Shown: piece by piece, positions 46,068 through 58,058 of the stretch
Layout of the letters: every line of letters starts with the position of its first letter
How positions within the stretch are numbered: position 1 is the stretch's first letter
DNA from: Campylobacter sp. W0018
GTDB taxonomy: Bacteria > Campylobacterota > Campylobacteria > Campylobacterales > Campylobacteraceae
DNA: 64,000 bases
Direction of reading: 5' to 3'
NCBI GenBank assembly: GCA_020135845.1
Contig: JACHTQ010000002.1
Coordinates: 48,349 to 112,348 of the forward strand
The notes under the pieces: generated by a model
What the model saw: the letters and a program-made list of their open reading frames with translations, nothing else
The model's database searches: none
What the model was told of the DNA's origin: nothing
Translations under genes and position numbers: made by a program

Positions 46068-48338
46068 ATGGAAGATATGCAAGAAATACTTGAAGACTTT
46101 TTAGTTGAAGCTTTTGAGCTAGTTGAGCAAATCGACCATGATTTGGTAGAACTTGAATCAAATCCAGAAGATTTGGATTTGCTTAATAGAATTTTCCGTG
46201 TTGCGCACACAGTAAAAGGTTCATCGAGCTTTTTAAATTTTGATGTCTTAACAAAATTAACTCATCACATGGAAGATGTTTTAAATAAAGCAAGACATGG
46301 AGAATTAAAAATTACTCCAGATATTATGGATGTAGTTTTGGAATCCATCGATAGGATGAAAACATTGCTTAATTCTATCCGTGATAATGGAAATGATACA
46401 GCTATAGGTATGGATATAAAACCAATTTGCACAAGATTGACTGCAATTTCCGAAGGAGAAACCCCAGCTGGAAATTCAACACCAGTGGAAGAAAAGCCGG
46501 TAGAAACTCCTAAAGAAGAACCTGCGCAAGAACCAGAAGTGGATGTTAATCAATTAAGCGATTCCGAAGTAGAAGCTGAAATAGAAAGATTACTAAAAGT
46601 AAGAAAAGCTGAAGACCAAGCACGTCGTACAAAAAAAAATCAAAATTTAGCAACATCAACTCCTCAAAAAACAGAAAATAGTGACAAAAAAGTTCCTGCT
46701 TCAAGTAGTGGAGGCGGTATGGATCAAACTATCCGCGTTGAAGTTAAAAGATTAGATCACTTGATGAATCTAATTGGAGAGCTTGTTCTTGGCAAAAACC
46801 GTTTGCTTAAAATTTATGATGATGTCGAAGAACGTTATGAGGGTGAAAAATTTCTTGAAGAACTTAATCAAGTTGTAAGTCAACTTAGCATAATCACAAC
46901 AGATGTTCAATTAGCGGTTATGAAAACTAGGATGCAACCTATTGCAAAAGTTTTCAATAAATTTCCAAGAGTTGTTCGTGATTTAAGTCGCGATCTTGGC
47001 AAACAAATAGAACTTGAAATTTCTGGTGAAGAAACAGAGCTTGATAAATCTATCGTCGAAGAAATTGGTGATCCAATCATGCACATGATTAGAAATTCTT
47101 GTGATCATGGAGTAGAAGATCCAGCAACTCGTATAGCTAATGGTAAACCTGAAAAAGGTATTGTACAACTTAAAGCTTACAATGAAGGAAACCACATAGT
47201 TGTTGAAATTACTGATGATGGTAAAGGACTTGATCCAAATGCTCTAAAAGCAAAAGCTATGGAGAAGAATTTGATCACAGAAAGAGAAGCGGATCAAATG
47301 ACAGATAAAGAAGCTTTTGCACTTATTTTCAAACCAGGTTTCTCAACTGCAGCTAAAGTTACCAATGTTTCTGGGCGCGGTGTTGGAATGGATGTTGTTA
47401 AAACCAATATTGAAAAACTAAACGGTGTAATTGAAATTGATAGCGAATTGGGCAAAGGAAGCACCTTTAAACTTAAAATTCCTCTTACTTTGGCTATTAT
47501 CCAATCCTTGCTTGTAGGAACCCAAGAAGAATTTTATGCTATTCCTTTAGCAAGCGTTCTTGAAACTGTTAGAGTGCCTGTAAACGATATTTACACCATT
47601 GAGGGTAAAAATGTATTGCGCTTAAGAGATGAGGTCTTGTCTCTTGTAAGGCTTTCTGATGTATTTGGCGTAAAACAGGTTCTTGAAAGCGGCGATCAAA
47701 CCTATGTTGTAGTTATTGGTGTGGCTGAAAGTAAGCTTGGTATTATAGTAGATACACTCGTAGGGCAAGAAGAAATTGTTATTAAATCTATGGGAGAATA
47801 TTTACAAAATATCCAAGGTATAGCCGGAGCTACAATACGTGGCGATGGTAGAGTAACATTAATTATTGATGTGGGTGCTATGATGGATATGGCTAAAGAA
47901 ATCAAAGTTGACATTAAAGCTCAACTTGAAGCAAGTTCAAAAAAAGCAAAAGAACAGCCAAGTGATTATAAAGTTTTAATTGTGGATGATTCTAAGATGG
48001 ATAGAACTTTAATGCAAAAAGCATTAGAGCCACTTGGGGTAAGCTTAATCGAAGCAACTAATGGAGCCGAAGCGCTTAATATTGTAAAATCTGGCGAACA
48101 TGATATCGATGCTATGCTTATAGATATTGAAATGCCGAGAATGGATGGTTATACTTTAGCAGCTGAAATTAGAAAATATTCTAAATATCGCAACCTACCA
48201 CTTATAGCTGTAACCTCTAGAACAAGCAAGACAGACCGTTTAAGAGGAGTAGAAGTGGGTATGACTGAATATATTACAAAACCTTATTCTCCAGAATATT
48301 TGGAAAATGTGGTGAGAAAAAATTTAAAACTAGGATAA
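46068..48338 (+). CDS. cheA: Chemotaxis histidine kinase CheA with C-terminal receiver
   Basis: A 756-residue hybrid kinase: Hpt domain with phospho-histidine H47 (FRVAHTVKGSSSFL), a linker rich in E/P, dimerisation domain (VKRLDHLMNLIGELVLGKNRL), ATPase domain with HMIRNSCDHGVEDP, ITDDGKGLD and GRGVGMDVVKTNIE, a CheW-like domain (about 500-630), and a receiver (LIVDDSKMDRTLM, phospho-aspartate in MLIDIEMPRMDGY). The fused receiver (CheA-Y) is usual in Campylobacter and Helicobacter, and may act as a phosphate sink. Confidence 0.97.
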   Translation: MEDMQEILEDFLVEAFELVEQIDHDLVELESNPEDLDLLNRIFRVAHTVKGSSSFLNFDVLTKLTHHMEDVLNKARHGELKITPDIMDVVLESIDRMKTLLNSIRDNGNDTAIGMDIKPICTRLTAISEGETPAGNSTPVEEKPVETPKEEPAQEPEVDVNQLSDSEVEAEIERLLKVRKAEDQARRTKKNQNLATSTPQKTENSDKKVPASSSGGGMDQTIRVEVKRLDHLMNLIGELVLGKNRLLKIYDDVEERYEGEKFLEELNQVVSQLSIITTDVQLAVMKTRMQPIAKVFNKFPRVVRDLSRDLGKQIELEISGEETELDKSIVEEIGDPIMHMIRNSCDHGVEDPATRIANGKPEKGIVQLKAYNEGNHIVVEITDDGKGLDPNALKAKAMEKNLITEREADQMTDKEAFALIFKPGFSTAAKVTNVSGRGVGMDVVKTNIEKLNGVIEIDSELGKGSTFKLKIPLTLAIIQSLLVGTQEEFYAIPLASVLETVRVPVNDIYTIEGKNVLRLRDEVLSLVRLSDVFGVKQVLESGDQTYVVVIGVAESKLGIIVDTLVGQEEIVIKSMGEYLQNIQGIAGATIRGDGRVTLIIDVGAMMDMAKEIKVDIKAQLEASSKKAKEQPSDYKVLIVDDSKMDRTLMQKALEPLGVSLIEATNGAEALNIVKSGEHDIDAMLIDIEMPRMDGYTLAAEIRKYSKYRNLPLIAVTSRTSKTDRLRGVEVGMTEYITKPYSPEYLENVVRKNLKLG

Positions 48339-48342
48339 GAAT

Positions 48343-48867
48343 ATGAGTAATGAAAAATTAGAGCAAATATTGCAAAAACAGCAAACTCAGATAGCTGGTC
48401 CTGATATCGATCAAAAAGAAGATGATATTATCCAACTTGTTGGATTTGTGGTTGGGGATGAAGAATATGCTATTCCGATCCTTAATATTCAAGAAATCAT
48501 TAAACCTATAGAATATACAAGAGTTCCAAGTGTACCTGATTATGTTCTAGGTGTGTTTAATATGCGTGGTAATGTTATGCCACTTATTGATTTAGCGCAA
48601 CGTTTTCATTTAGGTAGTTCAAAAATGACCCCTCAAACTCGCTATATTGTTTTAAGGGGTTCGACTGATGCCGGTAGCAATGGGTCTGGAAACGCTGGTT
48701 TTGTTATAGATAGATTAACAGAGGCTATTAAAATACATAGAAGCCGCATTGATCCACCACCTGAAACTTTACTTAAAGAAAAAGGCATGATATACGGAAT
48801 AGGCAAAAGAGATGAAAATATTTTAACTATTCTAAAGGTTGAAGCTTTACTTAAACGTGAATTTTAA
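48343..48867 (+). CDS. cheW: Chemotaxis adaptor CheW
   Basis: Links receptors to CheA. It has 174 residues with a single CheW fold: LVGFVVGDEEYAIPILNIQEIIKPIEYTRVPSVPDYVLGVFNMRGNVMPLIDLAQRF. It lies four bases after cheA, and serB starts on its last base (TAATG), so serB and tal are probably on the same transcript. Confidence 0.97.
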   Translation: MSNEKLEQILQKQQTQIAGPDIDQKEDDIIQLVGFVVGDEEYAIPILNIQEIIKPIEYTRVPSVPDYVLGVFNMRGNVMPLIDLAQRFHLGSSKMTPQTRYIVLRGSTDAGSNGSGNAGFVIDRLTEAIKIHRSRIDPPPETLLKEKGMIYGIGKRDENILTILKVEALLKREF

Positions 48868-49490
48868 TGATAAAGCTTTGTATTTTTGATTTTGATTCCA
48901 CTTTAATGGATGGTGAAACTATAGATATCTTAGCTGATTCTTATGGTGTAGGTGATGAAGTAAAAAATATCACCTATACTAATTCCGACAAACAATTTGA
49001 TTTTTTTGAAATTCTTGTTAAAAAAGTATCTTATCTTAAAGGCATGTCTTATACAGAAGTTTTAAAAATAGGACAAATGCTTCCTCTAATGAATGGAGCT
49101 TATGAACTTTGCGAATTTTTAAAATCTAAAAACATATTTTTAGTTATTTTTAGCGGTGGTTTTTATGAAGGCATTAACCCTGCAATGCAAAAATTAAATA
49201 TTGATGCAGGTTTTGCCAATCATTTACATCATAAAAACGATATTCTCACTGGATATGTAGGCGGAGAAATGATGTTTTTAAATTCTAAGGGTTTAATGCT
49301 TCAAAAACTCAAAAAAATGCTTCGTTTAAAAAATGAAGAGGTTATGTGCGTTGGAGATGGCTTTAATGATATCGCTATGTTTGAAGAAAGTGGCTTAAAA
49401 ATTGCATTTTGTGCCAATGAACTTTTGCAATCTAAAGCCGATATTTGCATAAACAAAAAAGATTTAAAAGAAATAATAAAGGCTATATAA
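48867..49490 (+). CDS. serB: Phosphoserine phosphatase
   Basis: HAD phosphatase making serine from phosphoserine, the step after SerC. It has 207 residues, with the nucleophile motif IFDFDSTLMDGETID, VIFSGGFYEGI and MCVGDGFNDIAMF. It starts on the last base of cheW and its stop shares one base with the tal start. Pairing with serC in this window implies that serine synthesis is retained. Confidence 0.94.
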   Translation: MIKLCIFDFDSTLMDGETIDILADSYGVGDEVKNITYTNSDKQFDFFEILVKKVSYLKGMSYTEVLKIGQMLPLMNGAYELCEFLKSKNIFLVIFSGGFYEGINPAMQKLNIDAGFANHLHHKNDILTGYVGGEMMFLNSKGLMLQKLKKMLRLKNEEVMCVGDGFNDIAMFEESGLKIAFCANELLQSKADICINKKDLKEIIKAI

Positions 49491-50473
49491 TGAAAAATTT
49501 TTCTTTATGGTGTGATTTTATTGAAAATAGTTTTTTAGATTATGATTTTTTAAACCTATTATCTCTTGGGATTAATGGTGCAACTTCCAATCCCGCAATT
49601 TTTAAAAATGCTATTTTAAATTCTCCAATTTATCAAAGCAAAATCGCTGGATTAAAAGAAAAAAAGGCAAAAGAAATTTACGAAGAACTTGCTATTTATG
49701 ATATCAAAAAAGCTGCTGATAAACTTGCTCCTTTATTTTATCAAAAAAACGATGGTTTTATCAGTATAGAAATAGATCCAAGACTTTATGATAATACTGC
49801 CTTAAGTTTAGGAGAAGCAAAAAAACTTTATACAGCCATTGCTAAAGAAAATGTTATGATTAAAGTTCCAGCAACCAAAGCTTCTTATGAAGTCATGTAT
49901 GAACTCATGAAAAATGGTATCAATGTCAATGCAACGCTGATTTTTTCACAAGAACAAAATAAACAATGCTTTGAAGCTCTTAACCAAGGCTTGATAGATT
50001 TTAGAAAATCTCAAGCTCACTTAAAAGGAAATCTAAACACTCCAAAAGCTGTAATCAGTATCTTTGTAAGTCGTTTTGATAGACTCTTAAATGCAAAAGC
50101 AAAAGAACAAAATCGCATAGGGATCTTAAATGCAAATTTAGCCTATAATTACATTGTAAGCCAAAATGAACCTAATATCCGTGCACTTTTTGCTAGCACT
50201 GGAGTAAAAGGGGATGACCTACCAAAAGATTATTATATCAAAGAACTTCTTTTTGAAAATAGCGTAAATACTGCTCCACTTGATGCTATTAAAGCTTTTG
50301 ATTGGAAATTTGATTTTAAAAATCCGCTAAACAATACAGAAATTAAAACACAACTTGATCAAATAATCACAGAAGATGAATTAAAGCAATCTTATGATGT
50401 TTTATTGCAAGAAGGCTTAGAGCAATTTTGCATAGCTTTTGAAGAAATTTTAAAAGCTTTATCGGATTTTTAA
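49490..50473 (+). CDS. tal: Transaldolase
   Basis: Pentose phosphate enzyme transferring dihydroxyacetone units between sugar phosphates. It is 327 residues from the ATG giving MKNFSLWCDF, which overlaps the serB stop (TAATG); AAGG lies upstream. INGATSNPAIFKNAI, MIKVPATKASYEVM (Schiff-base lysine) and VNATLIFSQEQ match the long TalA/actinobacterial-type transaldolases. The 3' end overlaps the convergent YrdC-like gene by 15 bases. Confidence 0.93.
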   Translation: MKNFSLWCDFIENSFLDYDFLNLLSLGINGATSNPAIFKNAILNSPIYQSKIAGLKEKKAKEIYEELAIYDIKKAADKLAPLFYQKNDGFISIEIDPRLYDNTALSLGEAKKLYTAIAKENVMIKVPATKASYEVMYELMKNGINVNATLIFSQEQNKQCFEALNQGLIDFRKSQAHLKGNLNTPKAVISIFVSRFDRLLNAKAKEQNRIGILNANLAYNYIVSQNEPNIRALFASTGVKGDDLPKDYYIKELLFENSVNTAPLDAIKAFDWKFDFKNPLNNTEIKTQLDQIITEDELKQSYDVLLQEGLEQFCIAFEEILKALSDF

Positions 50474-50881
50474 CTTTTTACTCCCTCTAATTTTTAATAT
50501 TTTAGAGGGAGTGCTTTCAAAAAAAACTTTATCTAAAATCACATCAGCTACGCTTTTAGCCCAAATTTCATCAAATTTCTTTCCATGTTTGTTGGCAGAA
50601 CTCGAGTAAAAAAAACCATTTTGAAATAAAAATTCAGCATGCTTGCAATCTTTAACAATGCGAATAGCTTGATGATTAGGATAAATAAAAGTAGTTTTTT
50701 TAGCACGACGCACTAAATTTTTAAAGCCTTTTGGCACTCTTGTGAGATTTTTTAACTCGCTAAATTTTGCCGAAGTGATAAGACAAGGCTTATTTTTAGC
50801 CCTGCCTTTTAAGGTATTAATTTCTTCTAAATTTTTACTTAAAAAACCAGCCGTTGTATCTGTTTGCGCCAAATAGATCAT
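50459..50881 (-). CDS. Sua5/YciO/YrdC-family protein (short)
   Basis: A 140-residue protein of the YrdC-like fold used for threonylcarbamoyl-AMP formation in tRNA t6A synthesis. MIYLAQTDTTAGFLSKNLEEINTLKGRAKNKPCLI is the typical opening (TDTxxG, then KxR). It is about 40-60 residues shorter than TsaC, so the activity is not certain; another full-length TsaC may exist outside the window. Its last 20 codons contain a strong hairpin (50480-50512) that probably stops tal transcription. Confidence 0.75.
   Translation of the reverse strand: MIYLAQTDTTAGFLSKNLEEINTLKGRAKNKPCLITSAKFSELKNLTRVPKGFKNLVRRAKKTTFIYPNHQAIRIVKDCKHAEFLFQNGFFYSSSANKHGKKFDEIWAKSVADVILDKVFFESTPSKILKIRGSKKLKIR
50480..50512. terminator. 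Hairpin shared by tal and the YrdC-like gene, inside coding sequence
   Basis: Perfect 11-bp arms ACTCCCTCTAA / TTAGAGGGAGT with an 11-base AT loop. It starts seven bases after the tal stop and lies within the 3' coding end of the convergent gene. Confidence 0.7.
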
Positions 50882-50888
50882 AAATATT

Positions 50889-53800
50889 TTAAACTTTTAA
50901 ATGCTCTTGTAAGCTTTTTATTTCTAAATAAGTTTTTCCTTGTATAGCTTTGATCGATTTAGCACCCGCTAAAGCTGAGCGCAAATTGGTAAAATATGGA
51001 ATTTTAAAGCGTATGATATTTTCGCGGATTTTTTTAGTATCTCCTTGAAAACTATGACTATCACTTGTATTAATCACTAGATTAATTTCACCATTTTTTA
51101 ATTTATCTTCAACATTTGGGCGACCTTCAGAAATTTTATGCACAAGCTCACAATCAAAGCCATTCGCTTGTATTTCTTTACAAGTTCCACTCGTTGCCAT
51201 TAACTTAAAGCCTAATTTAGAATATTCTGCGGCCATTTTTTTGGCATACTTTTTATCTTTTTCTTTTAAAGAAATAAATACAACTCCACTTTCTGGCAAA
51301 TGATTAAATGACGCAATTTGACTTTTTGCAAAAGAATTAGCAAAATCTTTACTAATCCCCATTACTTCACCAGTAGAACGCATTTCAGGTCCAAGCTCTA
51401 AATCACTACCACTTAGCTTTGCAAATGGAAAAACTGCTTCTTTTACACTAACATATCTTAAAGCCTTAGGTTGTAAAATTTTACGTGCAAAATCAACAAC
51501 TTTAAAACGATCGTAAAATTTTAAAGCTTCTTTTAGATCACCTTGCCACATCACACGCGTTGCTACTTTAGCTAAAGGAAGGCCTGTAGCTTTACTGACA
51601 AAAGGTACAGTTCGACTCGCTCTAGGATTAACTTCTATGATATAAAGCTCGTTATTGTAAATAGCAAATTGGATATTTAAAAGTCCAACAACGCCCAAAT
51701 TCAAAGCTATATCTGCTGTTTTTTCTGCAATTAAATTTTGCATTTTTTCATCTATATTGCAAGGCGGTAAAGAACAAGCACTATCACCAGAATGAACTCC
51801 TGCTTCTTGGATATGTTCCATAATTCCAGCAATATAAACATCTTTTCCATCGCAAATTGCATCCACATCAATTTCTGTAGCATTGTCTAAATATTGATCA
51901 ATTAAAACCGGACTTTTATCGCTTACGCTTACTGCTTCTTGCATATAAATTCGAAGTTCGGATTCATTGCTCACTACACGCATGGCCCTACCACCCAAAA
52001 CATAACTTGGGCGAACTAAAACCGGATAACCAATTTCACTCGCTTTTAGCACGGCTTCTTCTATGGTAATTGCTGTCGAATTTTTAGGCTGATTAATGCC
52101 TATTTTTTCAATAAATTCAGCAAATTTTTTCCTATCTTCAGCTATATCGATCACTCTTGCGCTCGTGCCTATAATTTTTGCGCCAAAAGCACTCAGACGC
52201 TTAGCGAATTTTAATGGGGTTTGACCGCCAAAATGCACAATAATTCCATCAGGTTTTTCTCGCTCAATCACAGCTCTTAAATGCTCAAAATCAATAGATT
52301 CAAAATACAAAATATCACTCGTATCATAATCAGTTGAAACAGTTTCTGGATTACAATTATACATAATGGTTTTTACACCCATATCTTTTAAGGCAAAAGA
52401 AGCATGTACGCAAGCATAATCAAATTCTATCCCTTGCCCTATACGATTTGGCCCACCCCCTATAATCATAACTTTTTTTTCTTTTTTATCTCTTGATTCT
52501 TGCTTACTTTGAGTTAACTCACTCACATTGATACTAGAATAAAAATAAGGAGTTAAGGCTTTAAATTCACCTGCGCAAGTATCCACTTCGCTAAATTCTG
52601 CTATGATTTTATGTTTCATTCTTGCATAATAAATATCATTTTGACTGAGTTCTAGATTATCTTTTAAATTAACTTGCAAAGCGATCATCTTATCGGAAAA
52701 TCCCATAGTTTTTGCTTTTCTTAAGAGAAATTTATCATTTAAAATATCCATATCGATTTGTTTTTCAAAATCTACAATTTCTTTAATTTGAGCTAAAAAC
52801 CAAGGATCTATACTGCTTAACTCATAAAGCTCTTCTATATCAAATCCTTCTCTAAAAGCTTGTGCAATATAAAGTAATCTTTTTTCATTAGGATTGCGAA
52901 TTTTAAATATAAGATCATTCTTATCTTCAAATTTAACCTCATCAAATCCACTTAAAGATCGCTCTAAAGAACAAAGTGCTTTTTGAATACTCTCTTTAAA
53001 AGTGCGACCTATAGCCATCACTTCACCTACACTCTTCATTGCTGTGCCTAAAGTTGTATCTGCGTTTGGAAATTTTTCAAAAGTAAAACGAGGAATTTTC
53101 GTAACAATATAATCAAGTACAGGTTCAAAGCTAGCTGGAGTTCCTGTGATGTCATTTTCTATCTCATCTAAAGTAAAACCAACGGCTAAAAGAGTCGCTA
53201 CTTTTGCTATAGGATATCCCGTTGCCTTACTTGCCAAAGCGCTCGATCTTGAAACTCTTGGATTCATTTCTATCACTATCATTCTACCATTTTTTGGATT
53301 GACAGCAAATTGCACATTTGAACCGCCAGTATCGACTCCAATTTCACGTAAAATAGCAAAGGAAGCATTTCGCATAACTTGATATTCTTTATCGGTTAGA
53401 GTAAGAGCAGGTGCCACAGTGATACTATCGCCCGTATGCACCCCCATAGGATCAACATTTTCTATACTGCAAACAATAATACAATTATCATTTTTATCGC
53501 GTATAACCTCCATCTCATATTCTTTCCATCCGAGCAAACTTTCTTCTATAAGAATTTCATGTATAGGAGATAAAGCTAAAGCCATATTAGCAAGCTCTTT
53601 AAATTCATCCATATTATAAACAACGCCACTTCCAGCACCACCTAAAGTATAAGAAGCACGGATCATTAAAGGAAAACCGATTTCATCAACAGCTTTTAAA
53701 GCCTCATCATAATTATAAGCATACATTGATTTTGGCAAATCCATACCAATTCTTTTCATACACTCTTTGAAAACTTGACGATCCTCACCTTTTTTAATCG

Positions 53801-54158
53801 CTTCAGGATTTGCCCCTAAAAATTTCACATTCCCTAAAAGTCCACTTTCATAAACTTCCATTGCGACATTAAGCGCTACTTGTCCACCCATTGTAGGCAA
53901 AATGGCATCAATTTTTTCTTTTTTGATAATATTTAAAATATTTTCTTTTGTAATGGGTTCTATATAAGTCGCATCTGCAAATTCTGGATCTGTCATAATC
54001 GTTGCAGGATTGGAATTAATAAGTACTATACGATAACCTAATTCTTTTAAAGTTTTAGCTGCTTGAGTTCCAGAATAATCAAATTCGCAAGCTTGACCAA
54101 TTATAATAGGTCCACTTCCTATAAGTAAAATATTTTTTATATCTGTTCTTTTTGGCAT
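50889..54158 (-). CDS. carB: Carbamoyl-phosphate synthase large chain
   Basis: Makes carbamoyl phosphate for arginine and pyrimidine synthesis. It has 1089 residues and two ATP-grasp halves: the first with [20 protein letters not shown] and [10 protein letters not shown], the second with [20 protein letters not shown] and [11 protein letters not shown], and a C-terminal MGS-like regulatory domain ([24 protein letters not shown]). It is complete and separately transcribed; carA is not in the window. Confidence 0.98.
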   Translation of the reverse strand: MPKRTDIKNILLIGSGPIIIGQACEFDYSGTQAAKTLKELGYRIVLINSNPATIMTDPEFADATYIEPITKENILNIIKKEKIDAILPTMGGQVALNVAMEVYESGLLGNVKFLGANPEAIKKGEDRQVFKECMKRIGMDLPKSMYAYNYDEALKAVDEIGFPLMIRASYTLGGAGSGVVYNMDEFKELANMALALSPIHEILIEESLLGWKEYEMEVIRDKNDNCIIVCSIENVDPMGVHTGDSITVAPALTLTDKEYQVMRNASFAILREIGVDTGGSNVQFAVNPKNGRMIVIEMNPRVSRSSALASKATGYPIAKVATLLAVGFTLDEIENDITGTPASFEPVLDYIVTKIPRFTFEKFPNADTTLGTAMKSVGEVMAIGRTFKESIQKALCSLERSLSGFDEVKFEDKNDLIFKIRNPNEKRLLYIAQAFREGFDIEELYELSSIDPWFLAQIKEIVDFEKQIDMDILNDKFLLRKAKTMGFSDKMIALQVNLKDNLELSQNDIYYARMKHKIIAEFSEVDTCAGEFKALTPYFYSSINVSELTQSKQESRDKKEKKVMIIGGGPNRIGQGIEFDYACVHASFALKDMGVKTIMYNCNPETVSTDYDTSDILYFESIDFEHLRAVIEREKPDGIIVHFGGQTPLKFAKRLSAFGAKIIGTSARVIDIAEDRKKFAEFIEKIGINQPKNSTAITIEEAVLKASEIGYPVLVRPSYVLGGRAMRVVSNESELRIYMQEAVSVSDKSPVLIDQYLDNATEIDVDAICDGKDVYIAGIMEHIQEAGVHSGDSACSLPPCNIDEKMQNLIAEKTADIALNLGVVGLLNIQFAIYNNELYIIEVNPRASRTVPFVSKATGLPLAKVATRVMWQGDLKEALKFYDRFKVVDFARKILQPKALRYVSVKEAVFPFAKLSGSDLELGPEMRSTGEVMGISKDFANSFAKSQIASFNHLPESGVVFISLKEKDKKYAKKMAAEYSKLGFKLMATSGTCKEIQANGFDCELVHKISEGRPNVEDKLKNGEINLVINTSDSHSFQGDTKKIRENIIRFKIPYFTNLRSALAGAKSIKAIQGKTYLEIKSLQEHLKV

Positions 54159-54259
54159 AAATCCTTCCTAAGTAGCGTAATTTAGCCTTGATTATAACAA
54201 ATTTTACTTTGAGTTTTAATATAATTTTTTTAAATTTGTCGAATAAAAAATATCTTTAA

Positions 54260-55009
54260 TTATACGCTATCAACAATATAAAGATAAGCGGGGATATTGA
54301 TTTGAACATAAGGTTTTACTACAACACTTTTATAAGTTTCTCCATTATTAATTTCCATCACTTTGCCCACTGGAACATCTGAAAAAAATATATTATCAAG
54401 ACCACTGGTTAGAATTTCATCGCCTATATTTATTTTAGCAGATTTTATAATAAAATTAACCACAACCTTACCATTTTCACCTTGAAGAAGTCCAGGAATT
54501 TTATCTTTTCCTATATAAACTGCAAAAACACATTTCTCATCACCTTGTAAAATTGCCATAGCTCTATCATTTTTGTTTATAGCAATACCAGCTGTATATC
54601 CTTGATAAATTAAACCCTTATTTTTATCAGGTGGAACTCTAGCAAAATCAAGCCACAATCTCTTATAATCATTTAAACGTACATAAGAAATAGCTCTTGT
54701 TAAAGAAACTTGCGGTAAATATTTGGTAGAATTTTTATCCTCCAAAATTCGGTTGAGTTGATTAGCAAAGCTTGTGGTTAAAACTGCCATATATTCCAAC
54801 TCTTGATTTTTGGCTTTTAGTTTTTCAATTTGCTCTACTTGATCAAAATGTTTGGAAAATTCTTCAGCTATAAAATCCTCAATCCTATAAAATTTTTCTA
54901 TAACTATATCATTCACAAAAAGAACATTTTTTTTAATCAATCCTCCATAATAAAAAGATATAAATATTAAAAAAAATAAAATAAGAATAAAAATGAGTTT
55001 ATTCTTCAT
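54260..55009 (-). CDS. mreC: Rod shape-determining protein MreC
   Basis: Bitopic protein of the elongasome, largely periplasmic. It has 249 residues, one N-terminal membrane helix (about 4-24), a coiled coil about 55-90 and a double beta-barrel ([28 protein letters not shown]). Shorter than E. coli MreC (367) but normal for epsilonproteobacteria. It overlaps mreB by 11 bases. Confidence 0.93.
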   Translation of the reverse strand: MKNKLIFILILFFLIFISFYYGGLIKKNVLFVNDIVIEKFYRIEDFIAEEFSKHFDQVEQIEKLKAKNQELEYMAVLTTSFANQLNRILEDKNSTKYLPQVSLTRAISYVRLNDYKRLWLDFARVPPDKNKGLIYQGYTAGIAINKNDRAMAILQGDEKCVFAVYIGKDKIPGLLQGENGKVVVNFIIKSAKINIGDEILTSGLDNIFFSDVPVGKVMEINNGETYKSVVVKPYVQINIPAYLYIVDSV

Positions 55010-56042
55010 TAGTTAATTGTTGCAAAATTGAAATTTCTTCTAACGCTTTACCTGTTCCTTTGGCTACAGCTAAAAGTGGTTCATCGGCAATATATACTGG
55101 CAAACGAACAATCTCTGAAAGATATTTATCAAGACCACGGATTAAAGCCCCTCCACCAGTTAAAACAACTCCATTTTCTACAATATCACTTGCCAAATCA
55201 GGTGGCATCATTTCAAGAACCATTTTTAAAGCATCCGCTATTTCTTTGAGTTGTTCTCTCATTGCTTCTCTTATATCTTCGCTAGTAAGCTCTATACGAC
55301 TTAAAAGCCCGCTTACCTGATCTCGACCTTTAACCACCATAGAAAGCTCTTTTGGAAGTTGAATGGCCGAGCCTATTGTGATTTTTATTTCTTCACCAGT
55401 TCTTTCTCCAATAATCAAATTATATTTTTCTTTAACATAATTTACAATACTCATATCTAATTTATCACCAGCTGTTCTGATTGATTTTGAAATCACGAGT
55501 CCGCCTAAAGAAATCACCCCTATTTCTGTCGTTCCGCCACCAATATCTACAACTAAACTTCCCTTAGGCTCATCAATAGGCAAATTTGCTCCTATAGCCG
55601 CTGCCATAGGCTCTTCAATTAAAAATACTTCTCTAGCTCCAGCACTCAAAGCACTTTCTCTAACCGCTTTTCTTTCAACTTGAGTTAAACCGTAAGGAAC
55701 TGAAATAATAATTCTAGGACGTAAAAAAGATTTTCTTCTATGTGTTTTTTCAATAAAATATCGGATCATCTTTTCAGTGATATCAAAATCAGCAATCACT
55801 CCATCCTTCATTGGGCGAATTGCTTCTATATTACCAGGGGTTTTACCCACCATATCTTTAGCTTCTTTTCCTACAGCTAAAATTTTAGCTTTAGCACCGT
55901 ATTTTTCACGCTCAACCGCAACAACAGAAGGCTCATTGATAACAATACCTTTATCTTTAACCAAAATGAGAGTATTAGCCGTTCCAAGATCTATACCCAT
56001 ATCACTTGAAAAAAATCCTATAAGTTGATCTAAAATCATCAC
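54999..56042 (-). CDS. mreB: Rod shape-determining actin homologue MreB
   Basis: Bacterial actin directing lateral wall synthesis. It has 347 residues, with phosphate 1 motif [14 protein letters not shown], phosphate 2 [18 protein letters not shown] and the adenosine motif [19 protein letters not shown]. The initiator is followed by a second ATG (MMILDQ); either can serve. It is co-transcribed with mreC and follows clpX by eight bases. Confidence 0.97.
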   Translation of the reverse strand: MMILDQLIGFFSSDMGIDLGTANTLILVKDKGIVINEPSVVAVEREKYGAKAKILAVGKEAKDMVGKTPGNIEAIRPMKDGVIADFDITEKMIRYFIEKTHRRKSFLRPRIIISVPYGLTQVERKAVRESALSAGAREVFLIEEPMAAAIGANLPIDEPKGSLVVDIGGGTTEIGVISLGGLVISKSIRTAGDKLDMSIVNYVKEKYNLIIGERTGEEIKITIGSAIQLPKELSMVVKGRDQVSGLLSRIELTSEDIREAMREQLKEIADALKMVLEMMPPDLASDIVENGVVLTGGGALIRGLDKYLSEIVRLPVYIADEPLLAVAKGTGKALEEISILQQLTNEE

Positions 56043-56050
56043 ATTCCTTT

Positions 56051-57274
56051 TTAACTTATTTTCTTTTTGATCAATAACGCCTTGGCATTATCTCTTACAA
56101 CTTCTTTTGTAATAATAATATCATAATTTTTATATTCTGGTAATTCAAACATTAAATCTACCATCATTTCTTCTATAATACTCCTAAGTCCTCTAGCACC
56201 AGTTTTTCTTTCTAAAGCCAATTTAGCAATTTCCCTTAAAGCTTCATCTTCAAATTTTAATTTCACATTATCAATTGCAAAAAGTTTTTGATATTGCTTA
56301 ATAATAGCATTTTTTGGCTCTGTCAAAATTCTTACCATGTCATCTTCATTAAGTTCATTTAAAGATACTATAACATGCAAACGCCCAATTAATTCAGGTA
56401 TAAGGCCAAAATGAACCAAATCATCTGGTTCAATTTTATCAAGCAAGGCTTTATTTTCTTGATCATTATCATCAAAAAAACCTACAACTTTATCGCCCAA
56501 CTTACGTTTTAATATAAGATCTAAACCATCAAAAGCTCCACCACATACAAACAAAATATTTGATGTATCTATTTGGATAAAATCTTGGTTTGGATGTTTT
56601 CTTCCACCTTTTGGCGGTATATTTACAAGGCTACCTTCTATGATTTTGAGCAAGGCTTGTTGAACTCCTTCTCCGCTTACATCTCTAGTTATAGATCGAT
56701 TTTCACTCATTCTTGCAATTTTATCAATCTCATCAATAAAAACAATACCTTTTTGAGCACGCTCAACATCTCCATCAGCAGCCTGCAAAAGACGTGTAAG
56801 TATATTTTCAACATCTTCACCAACATAACCCGCTTCAGTTAAAGACGTTGCATCGCAAATTGCTATCGGTACATCTAAAAATTTGGCTAAAGTTTGTGCA
56901 AGCAAAGTTTTGCCACTTCCAGTTGGGCCTACGAGTAAAATATTCGATTTAAAAAGCTCTGTATCATCTCCATCAAGTTTTGATCTAAATAATCTTTTAT
57001 AGTGATTATAAACACCCACGCTAAAAACTTTTTTAGCTCTTTCTTGCCCAATCACATAACAATCAAGATGTTCTTTTAAAATTTTTGGCGTCATATCATT
57101 AAAATTAATATTGTGCCCTTGCTCGCTTTCTTTAGCCTCCTTTTCTTCTCCAAAAATAATATTATAAGCTGCTTCGACACAACACTCACAAATAAAAGAA
57201 TTATGATCACCATTTTCCAAAATTCTTCTTTGAGAATTTTCAAATTCATTACAAAAACTACATTTTCTAGGCAT
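56051..57274 (-). CDS. clpX: ATP-dependent Clp protease unfoldase ClpX
   Basis: AAA+ unfoldase that feeds proteins to ClpP. It is 407 residues from the ATG giving [11 protein letters not shown], with AAAGG upstream; ten more codons are open before it but do not fit the family. The zinc domain is C-x2-C (CSFC and CECC), Walker A is [15 protein letters not shown], Walker B is [12 protein letters not shown], and the pore loop is in the sequence around [12 protein letters not shown]. It overlaps lpxA by eight bases. Confidence 0.97.
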   Translation of the reverse strand: MPRKCSFCNEFENSQRRILENGDHNSFICECCVEAAYNIIFGEEKEAKESEQGHNINFNDMTPKILKEHLDCYVIGQERAKKVFSVGVYNHYKRLFRSKLDGDDTELFKSNILLVGPTGSGKTLLAQTLAKFLDVPIAICDATSLTEAGYVGEDVENILTRLLQAADGDVERAQKGIVFIDEIDKIARMSENRSITRDVSGEGVQQALLKIIEGSLVNIPPKGGRKHPNQDFIQIDTSNILFVCGGAFDGLDLILKRKLGDKVVGFFDDNDQENKALLDKIEPDDLVHFGLIPELIGRLHVIVSLNELNEDDMVRILTEPKNAIIKQYQKLFAIDNVKLKFEDEALREIAKLALERKTGARGLRSIIEEMMVDLMFELPEYKNYDIIITKEVVRDNAKALLIKKKIS

Positions 57275-58058
57275 TATTTTTACCTTTATATACTGGAATT
57301 CCACGCTTTGTTGTCAAAATAAAATCACACATTTTTTTAACATTCTCACTTTGAGTGCTTTGAAAAAGCTCTTGAGCATTATCTTTTAAATTTCCTTTTC
57401 TAAATAAAAATTTAAAAGCTTTACTTAAAACATCTACTTCATTTTTATCGAAACGTCGGCGTATACCTACTAAATTTAAACTTCTAATACTAGCGCGATT
57501 TCCTTCAGCCAAACAAAAAGGAACAATATCTTGAGATAAAGCACTCGCACCTGCGATCATACAACTTTCTCCTACTTTTACAAATTGATGAATGGGTGTT
57601 AAACCTCCAACGACGCAAAAATCCCCAAGCTCTACATGACCTGCTAGAGTCGCGTTATTGGCTAAAATTATATTATGACCCAAAATGCAATCATGTGCAA
57701 TATGACAATAAGCCATGATAAAAGCATTATCACCTATACGCGTAAAGCCATCTCCTTTTATTGTACCTGAATTAATAGTTACAAATTCTCTTATAGTTGC
57801 ATTTTTACCTATAATAACGCCACTTTTTTGTTCATCTTTATAAGAAATATCCTGAGGAATATCGCCTACAATAGCATAAGAAAAAATTCTAGAATGATCC
57901 CCTATTGTTGTATCTGAAAGAATTCTAGCTCCCTGCTTTATAATAACATTATTTCCTATTTTTGCTTCTTTGCTTACATATGCATAGGCTTCAACTATAA
58001 CATCTTCACCGAGGATTGCACCTTCTTCTACAACTGCACTAGGATGAATTTTTACCAT
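57267..58058 (-). CDS. lpxA: UDP-N-acetylglucosamine acyltransferase
   Basis: First step of lipid A synthesis. It has 263 residues with a left-handed beta-helix of hexapeptide repeats over about residues 1-185, the catalytic histidine in [13 protein letters not shown] near residue 119-123 and a helical C-terminus. It sits between fabZ (one-base overlap) and clpX, the common fabZ-lpxA pair. Confidence 0.96.
   Translation of the reverse strand: MVKIHPSAVVEEGAILGEDVIVEAYAYVSKEAKIGNNVIIKQGARILSDTTIGDHSRIFSYAIVGDIPQDISYKDEQKSGVIIGKNATIREFVTINSGTIKGDGFTRIGDNAFIMAYCHIAHDCILGHNIILANNATLAGHVELGDFCVVGGLTPIHQFVKVGESCMIAGASALSQDIVPFCLAEGNRASIRSLNLVGIRRRFDKNEVDVLSKAFKFLFRKGNLKDNAQELFQSTQSENVKKMCDFILTTKRGIPVYKGKNNA

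Noticed and set aside
52301-54158. Plus-strand frames inside carB
   Set aside because: Antisense shadows of a long, well-conserved gene.
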